64,000 bases of DNA from Morinoia aosen (taxonomy: Eukaryota > Arthropoda > Malacostraca > Amphipoda > Talitridae). Below are positions 59,801-64,000 of this stretch, piece by piece. The translations under genes and the position numbers were made by a program. The notes beneath the pieces are model-generated. The model made no database searches and had not been told where the DNA came from. It saw only the letters and a list, made by a program, of their open reading frames with translations. The stretch covers positions 9,318,246 through 9,382,245 of the forward strand of contig JASJYW010000026.1 of assembly GCA_030386875.1 (NCBI GenBank). The letters are read 5' to 3'. Numbering within the stretch: the first letter of the stretch is position 1; every line of letters starts with the position of its first letter.

Positions 59801-61091
59801 GAGCTTATGCAGACTGGATAGAGTTAATAAGACTACAGACCAATCAAGTACTAATGACAACTGGTCATTAGACGAATTTAAACGTGAACAAGATCAAGAT
59901 CCATTTTGTTCTGAAATCAAGAATGCCCTAGAGAATGCAACTAAAGTTTCTAATACCGACATAAATGAATTTCTGATTATAAATGAGATTTTGTATAAAA
60001 GACGAAGAATTGACAACAGACCCAGTACTATTCTGACTAGTGTAGTGCCGTATACTTTGCTGCACCAGACAATTCTTTTCATCCATAATTTATTCCACAC
60101 TGATTTAAATCATACCTTGTTTAAGTTTAAATTAAAATATTTTCATCCGTACGAAAGGACAGTTACACGCAAAATTGTTGAATCATGTGACATCTGTAAA
60201 ATTCTAAAATCACGCATATCGACGCCGATTAAAATTCTAAATGCTCCAATTGGAACGCGATGTTTTCAAACTGTCAGCATGGACTTTTACGGTCCACTGC
60301 CAATGACGGACAATGGTAACAAGTATATTCTTGTTATCATTGACCTTTTTTCCAGGTTTGTCAAATTATATCCAACTAGTGACCGATGTACAGAGACTGT
60401 CACAGATTGTCTATGGAATTTTTGCTGTTTGTTCGGTACCCCAGACGTGTTGTTGTCCGACAACGCGCTAGAATTTAAGGCATCTAACGTAAAAAATTTC
60501 ACAAAAGGACTTTCTATTTTAAAAAAGGAAGTCCTGGCTTACTCACCTTTTTCTAACGGTATCGTCGAACGATGTAATGGTAAAATTCGACACCTGCTCA
60601 AGCTATATCTAAATTTTCTTACTCATAATGAGTGGGATAGCTTGCTGGATATTGTAGAAAATTCGATTAATAATAGTTATAACGAAACCTTAGGAGATAC
60701 ACCTGCATACACGGTTTTCGGTAGAGATACATGTGTTTATGTCAGTTCTACTAATTTAGAAGAATTAAATGTTGCTACTTCATATGAAGATGTTCAAAAT
60801 CAAAAATTTACAGAGTCATCTATTGTAGTGAACAATATTCGAAATGCAATCATTAACGCCACAATTGAAAGAACTGCCTATAGAAATATGAAACGCCGCG
60901 ATAAAAATTTAAAAGTGATGGACCGTGTACTAGTAAAAAATCACGCCAAAAAACATAAATTACAGCTGAATTTTTTGGGTCCTGCTATCATTGAACGGCT
61001 AGGTAAAAATTATGCAGATATTAGGATTGGCAACAAGATTATCCGATCGAATCTAAACCATGTACTGCCTTTAGATAGATTCAAAAGGTAA
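56847..61091 (+). CDS. Pol polyprotein of element 2: protease, RT, RNase H, integrase
   Basis: A 1414-residue ORF. The frame is open back to the slippery site at 56745, so the natural product is a Gag-Pol fusion; the GTG at 56847 and ATG at 56850 are not needed as starts. Protease Asp-Ser-Gly is at 103-105. Reverse transcriptase has Asp 576, the LPFGLKTSP box at about 608-616 and FMDD at 638-641. RNase H has DAS at 785-787 and TDH at 853-855. Integrase has a zinc-binding region (His ~1080-1089, Cys 1114 and 1117) and catalytic Asp 1146, Asp 1205 and Glu 1241 with D-D(35)-E spacing. The C-terminal tail is basic. Order and motifs are those of Ty3/Gypsy. No stop or frameshift is seen. Confidence 0.96.
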   Translation: MMPDEPEENAGVEGSLVKNVERVDPMIKCKNRYELLGEVDLSDDLKAHSTDSVESHITANVCKYEENEEVEITGQNELFVIRKSQKPMIVLRKDADLWNALIDSGSEKCLISYHRINEISNEVKPSSLTIKGVNAKSNVEGEVELVLKLKNGVSLKTNALIIKDGIYNYDVIIGRDLLDKNAVVDLKQRCLIIKEERIPFAEVKRRKKRKTECLKYLIENNECLMADTITSRAKKKVLNKLREKRTCIAEKASEEVKRDGKRENQPVRGVVAVTSSHKPLRVHTRHVEIAPNVILKHVGHVGKCKNGEYIIKKATLKEGVCVAEAIVRINNRRKIPLLLINSSDRAIVLPENAIISTLEKVERDQVESEVHLSDIQGELKRGMSTFVQAAGVVQNSHLDVDNKDTNSQSVGITRVVDKEYVSDSKEIARGRRNLNDDDIKCNDDEMKPKLLSLLNEFRDVITIDNESISAAAIKPYKIRLKPNVDVVNVPPYRIAHRYMEDLKVVNEKMLDDGIIRPSISAYNSPIIVVHKKDGTIRPVVDFRKVNEVIHEESFPLPRVDELLYSLNGQKYFSKLDLRSGYHNITLTDESKEITAFTVGSRKYEFNRLPFGLKTSPAYFQSVMTQTLSPVLGKLSFVFMDDVLIYSKEKAQHLADIKVVLELLRNARLSIKTEKCAFYEKEIEYLGHSISGMGTRSTGTDKVKNLEIPKNTKQLQSFLGLVNFFRRYIKNFASIASPLYNLLRKNVDFNWSKDCQNAFEKLKDELCNNTTLSHPNFDQKFHLFCDASNVGIGAVLLQSSTDKVRNMRPVAFFSKTLNSTQRRYSTTKKEMYAIVEALKHFKYLVLGYDLVIYTDHKPLVPLFSKKLPEDNTLARWSIYVQAFDAKLKYFSGKANSAADALSRLNHDQNPLTEKELLASSDLTPEVETLPVVTRLQAAAASNKCNKPVTEGEFEETIPGNDDGRNNNSTAESPRREPSDFNSRQTTSLCRLDRVNKTTDQSSTNDNWSLDEFKREQDQDPFCSEIKNALENATKVSNTDINEFLIINEILYKRRRIDNRPSTILTSVVPYTLLHQTILFIHNLFHTDLNHTLFKFKLKYFHPYERTVTRKIVESCDICKILKSRISTPIKILNAPIGTRCFQTVSMDFYGPLPMTDNGNKYILVIIDLFSRFVKLYPTSDRCTETVTDCLWNFCCLFGTPDVLLSDNALEFKASNVKNFTKGLSILKKEVLAYSPFSNGIVERCNGKIRHLLKLYLNFLTHNEWDSLLDIVENSINNSYNETLGDTPAYTVFGRDTCVYVSSTNLEELNVATSYEDVQNQKFTESSIVVNNIRNAIINATIERTAYRNMKRRDKNLKVMDRVLVKNHAKKHKLQLNFLGPAIIERLGKNYADIRIGNKIIRSNLNHVLPLDRFKR

Positions 61092-61589
61092 AATTGTCAA
61101 ACTAGTTTGTAACTGTTCATCCTTTATATTCTGAAAATGCCATTCCATATATGTATTTCAATGGTATTTAGTATGTAAGTTCGTTCTATGCGTTCTATGA
61201 GTTCTTAGCTTGTAAGTGCGTTCTTGAGTTCTTAAGACTTTATGTGTGTCTTGCTCTAGGAAATATTTCTGTTGCGCAAACACCTTCAGCCGAGATGATG
61301 AGGTGAGGATGTTGTCATGTTATCGTTGCGACATCTGAGTGTGCTCATCGGGTCGTGAGCTAGAATTGATAAACTGAGTTGGAGATGTCACCACAAGAGT
61401 GTGTATGCGCAACTGCGAGAATTCCCTCGCCTCTGTCGCAGATTGTTTGGCAAACAATGCCAGACACTGTGGTCGGAGTGAGTGTGTCGTAATGCGAATG
61501 AAGCGTGCCTTAGTATGAAACCTGAGTATGAAATACTAACCCTAGTATGAAATGTAAATTGTTTATTTTAAACTTGGGGCCATGCTAAT
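61092..61589 (+). other. spacer after pol in element 2
   Basis: About 500 bp without a supported gene. It contains short GTTCTATGCG/GTTCTTGAG-like repeats near 61180-61240. Confidence 0.5.
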
Positions 61590-61610
61590 AAGCTGTATCG
61601 TTCTTTTCAG
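61590..61610 (+). other. putative 3' splice site for the third coding region
   Basis: GCTAATA branch-point-like sequence near 61584-61590 is followed by TCGTTCTTTTCAG ending at 61610. It lies about 85 bp before ORF3a, the position of an env-type subgenomic splice acceptor. The partner donor may be GTAAG at 56754, GTGAGT at 55154 or another; this is inference. Confidence 0.5.
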
Positions 61611-61691
61611 ATTCCTGGAGCGACTCCTGAGCATCTCCGGAACAATTACACATTCCGATTTACAACATACGCATTCACTGCTTGAATTGTA

Positions 61692-61919
61692 TTGATGTGT
61701 ACCGGGGCTACAAACCAACTCTGGCAACCACAGGAATCGACGATAGTTATCAAATTTAGGGTATCTAAAGAATTGTTACAGGAGGCCTATTGCAAATTAA
61801 ACATATTCCTGAACCTTGATTCCCCTTTACGTACACGTGTTTTAGTGTATGAGGCCGGAAATGATATAGAACTAGTAATTCAAATAAGAATCGCTGCATT
61901 TCCAGCAACCATCCAGTGA
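61692..61919 (+). CDS. short ORF3a of element 2
   Basis: A 75-residue ORF; the first ATG is at 61695 (the frame is open from just upstream). No known domain is recognised. It is rich in alternating hydrophobic residues, with an acidic Asn-Asp-Ile-Glu-Leu element near its end that resembles one in the matching ORF of element 1. It lies after a putative splice acceptor and ahead of the membrane-protein ORF in the same frame, separated by stops. It could be a first exon of a spliced third gene. Function unknown. Confidence 0.4.
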   Translation: MMCTGATNQLWQPQESTIVIKFRVSKELLQEAYCKLNIFLNLDSPLRTRVLVYEAGNDIELVIQIRIAAFPATIQ

Positions 61920-62012
61920 TAAAATAAATCTGTAATTACTAAAAACGATATTCACTATTAATCAATACTAACTACTTACGTAATTTCAAGCGGCACAATT
62001 CTAATCCCCGCA

Positions 62013-62366
62013 TTGATAGCTGCGTTCTGGCCCGCTAAGATGGGAAATAAAGTATCGAATATTAATGTAGATGCCATATTAACGGCGATAAAGGCCAATA
62101 ATGGCCAAATCTCGGATGAACTTATTCGACACACTGAGGAAACAAGAGTTGATCTCATTCCTGACCAGTTAAGCGACATAATGTTGCTTCTGTACACAGT
62201 AATTACAATCATCCTTGCGGTGATGATTATCTACATAAAACGGGATCTACACAAGGTCATTAGCCGCATTAGTGGTGAGGACGTCGCATTGCGTCGAACC
62301 GCTTTAAAAGAAATCTGTAACGGTCCTAGGCAGATCCCTTCAGTCTCGCCTCAAGTTAGCGTGTAA
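62013..62366 (+). CDS. small single-pass membrane protein ORF of element 2 (ORF3b)
   Basis: A 117-residue ORF from a TTG; the first ATG is at 62040 and would give 108 residues. The upstream open part is hydrophobic and could act as a signal peptide if the true start is upstream or an exon is joined. From the ATG: a polar region of about 45 residues, a strong membrane segment at about 47-66 (Ile/Leu/Val rich), then a basic tail beginning with Lys-Arg-Asp-Leu. The design matches the ORF at 5673-5957 of element 1. It stands in the env position but lacks the length, cysteines or furin site expected of an insect retroviral envelope. Function unknown. Confidence 0.6.
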   Translation: MIAAFWPAKMGNKVSNINVDAILTAIKANNGQISDELIRHTEETRVDLIPDQLSDIMLLLYTVITIILAVMIIYIKRDLHKVISRISGEDVALRRTALKEICNGPRQIPSVSPQVSV

Positions 62367-63452
62367 CTCTACAATTCTAAGCTCACACGTTTTGTATTGA
62401 ATAACATAGATCTAAATATCATGTTCTGATATTCCAATCTCCCGAGGAGTAAGAAAACCCCATGTCTTAGATTATCTCTATTCTATATGTTGTATTTTAA
62501 ATAATTCTATTATATACGGTTCTGTTTTCGCTGTCAATATTATAACCTTTTTGTCGTTTTACTTGCCCCCTAGAATTGTTTTGTTCACCAGTAGTTCGCG
62601 AAGGACGAGAGCTTTTTGAAAATTTGAAGAACCATTTTAATTAAAATGATTGAAAAGCAGAAAGGCAGAATAACTACTTATATTCTCATCATGTAACGAT
62701 CACTTGCGAATTTAATTGTAATAATGCATCATCGGAGAGTTTTCATATTCAACGCATTTTTTAGCAGCGTGCCACGAAGAACTGTATCGCGAGAAAAATG
62801 TGCCACGAGATAGTTAAATTCTGGTATTGAAATCCGTAGATTTTTCTCTATTATTCTATTATTATTACGTTAATTTGAATCGTAGGATTTGAATCAAGTT
62901 GAACTTACCATTTGTAGTATTGTATTGTTTGCGTATTAAAACTTATATTCTATAACTTGAGTTGATTTATTCAGTACGCGTTTTGATGTTCGTTTTTGAT
63001 ATTCTGATATGTTAAATTGTGCGATGTATCTTTTGTATCCGAAATATTTGAGGTATCCACGAATTCTATTACGAATAACGGACATTCTAAAAGCAGTTGA
63101 TAAATTTAAGTTGATAAACTTAATGATGAATGAACAAAATTGTTTGAGCTAAGTGCATAGAGTGATTATTTGGCTGATTATAGATAATAAATCTGGTATT
63201 GAAGTGACACTAATATATAATATAGACACTAAAAATTGTTTAACACGATGTAGGATTACCGTTGAAATTTGTTTATGATGACAGCAAAGGCCATACCTGT
63301 CTACCTCTGTTCATAATTCGGAAGCTTATACGTTCTGATTCTGAATTTTGTTATACGACGGATTGTAAGATTACTCGATAGTCACAGGAAAACCAAAGTA
63401 AATTAAATACCGATTTAAAAATTTTTATTGTAATAAAGAATTTTTAAAAATT
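62367..63452 (+). other. AT-rich 3' non-coding region of element 2
   Basis: About 1.1 kb with no supported gene; stops are frequent in all frames. Confidence 0.7.
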
Positions 63453-63466
63453 GTGGGGGGAGCATA
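63453..63466 (+). other. polypurine tract of element 2
   Basis: GTGGGGGGAGCATA immediately before the 3' LTR; same form as in element 1. Confidence 0.85.
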
Positions 63467-63787
63467 TGTGCGGCCGCCTCCTATATAAATAGAGTCGGTG
63501 AGAGATATCGTCGTTCATTGTCGGCCAGCTGTCGTGGTGATCACATTAGACAGAGCCATCACTGGCCAGTAGCAGATGCGTTACCATCGCAGAGCACTTG
63601 TACAAGATCACAGATGCGTTGTAGAAGACTTGTACCAGCAACTATCGTCCGACCTCACTGTTTCTTGAAGACTACCAAGCCTGTATCTACTCTGAAGTAC
63701 CAATAAATTATAAACCACGTTGCGGCTCGTCACTCTCGAACCCCATTCGCGTTTGTTTGCGGCCTGTTAGAAAAAAGGGCCGGAACA
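63467..63787 (+). repeat. 3' LTR of element 2
   Basis: 321 bp, same length as the 5' LTR and with no difference that I can see. It ends GGAACA and is followed by CGGT, the second copy of the target duplication. Confidence 0.96.
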
Positions 63788-64000
63788 CGGTGAAAATCAC
63801 GTCGTTTGCTGTTTTCCGTGGCGACATAGGCGGAAAGTGCATATTTAGCCCATTCCACGGTCGACAGAGCTAAAATGCGTGTTTTGGGCCATTCCTAGGC
63901 CGAATGCGGTGAAAATCACGTCGTTTGCTGTTTGCCGTGGCGACATGGGCGGAAAGTGCATATATAGCCGATTTCACGGTCGACAGAGCTAAAATGTGTG
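63788..64000. repeat. 119-bp satellite array resumes at the window end
   Basis: The array continues in phase from CGGTGAAAATCACGTCG. The last two monomers are ordinary; the array runs on past the window. Confidence 0.97.

Larger units (their letters stand above)
53880..63787 (+). mobile_element. Ty3/Gypsy LTR retrotransposon, element 2 (complete, 9908 bp)
   Basis: LTRs of 321 bp at both ends appear identical by eye, and a 4-bp CGGT duplication flanks the element (53876-53879 and 63788-63791). Order: LTR, primer binding site, 1.1-kb leader, gag, -1 frameshift site, pol, small third coding region, AT-rich 3' region, polypurine tract, LTR. Gag and pol are open with all catalytic residues present. 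It appears recent and may be able to move. It resembles element 1 in gene layout and in pol sequence but has unrelated LTR sequence apart from the poly(A) region. Confidence 0.96.

Noticed and set aside
59564-59860. Minus-strand ORFs across element 2 gag and pol (also 55380-55796, 57350-57679)
   Set aside because: Shadows of real coding frames, Leu/Ser-rich, no motifs.
61692-62366. Full-length envelope glycoprotein gene
   Set aside because: The region has the env position and one membrane segment, but the ORFs are too short, stops separate them, and no fusion-peptide, furin site or cysteine framework is seen.

Overview
This is a eukaryotic, almost certainly insect or other arthropod, window. 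It is a long tandem satellite array interrupted by three large transposable elements. No ordinary single-copy host gene is recognisable. The evidence is the 119-bp satellite, two Ty3/Gypsy retrotransposons with insect-like TATA/initiator LTRs, a cut-and-paste DNA transposon with spliced coding sequence, and polymerase III promoter boxes in a tRNA-like sequence. The species cannot be named from sequence alone.

Layout. Satellite occupies 1-3610, 13810-23268 (500-N gap at 15281-15780), 32528-53879 (500-N gap at 46430-46929) and 63788-64000. The monomer is 119 bp, with regular higher-order structure (blocks of about 953 bp, 8 monomers, and mosaics of marked monomers). At 3611-13809 lies Ty3/Gypsy element 1, on the minus strand. 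It has a 204-bp 3' LTR, a small membrane-protein ORF pair, pol and gag, a long leader and a primer-binding-site-like sequence, but no 5' LTR. At 23269-32527 lies a 9259-bp DNA transposon with 12-bp terminal inverted repeats and an AT target duplication. It carries a broken EnSpm/tnp2-like transposase and a two-exon DUF4806-type gene. At 53880-63787 lies Ty3/Gypsy element 2, on the plus strand. Its 321-bp LTRs look identical, it has a CGGT target duplication, and gag, pol and a third coding region are intact.

How the parts work together. Both retrotransposons place a T TTT TTA slippery heptamer (the HIV-type -1 site) at the last codons of gag, leading directly into the pol frame, so pol is probably made as a Gag-Pol frameshift product. 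Downstream of pol both carry a short ORF followed by a small protein with one strong membrane segment. In element 2 a good branch point and 3' splice site precede this region. Both leaders also share an internal TATA element followed about 100 nt later by the same 10-mer. Element 2 looks young and possibly autonomous; element 1 has frameshifts and has lost an end.

The DNA transposon pairs a transposase with a DUF4806 protein and has GGGAC/GTCCC-rich subterminal repeats. This resembles the two-protein, subterminal-repeat design of plant En/Spm. Its transposase is split by a 674-bp palindromic foldback element flanked by an 8-bp duplication and carries a separate frameshift.

The best candidates for something undescribed are the small membrane-protein module of the retrotransposons and the transposase plus DUF4806 pairing in the DNA transposon.
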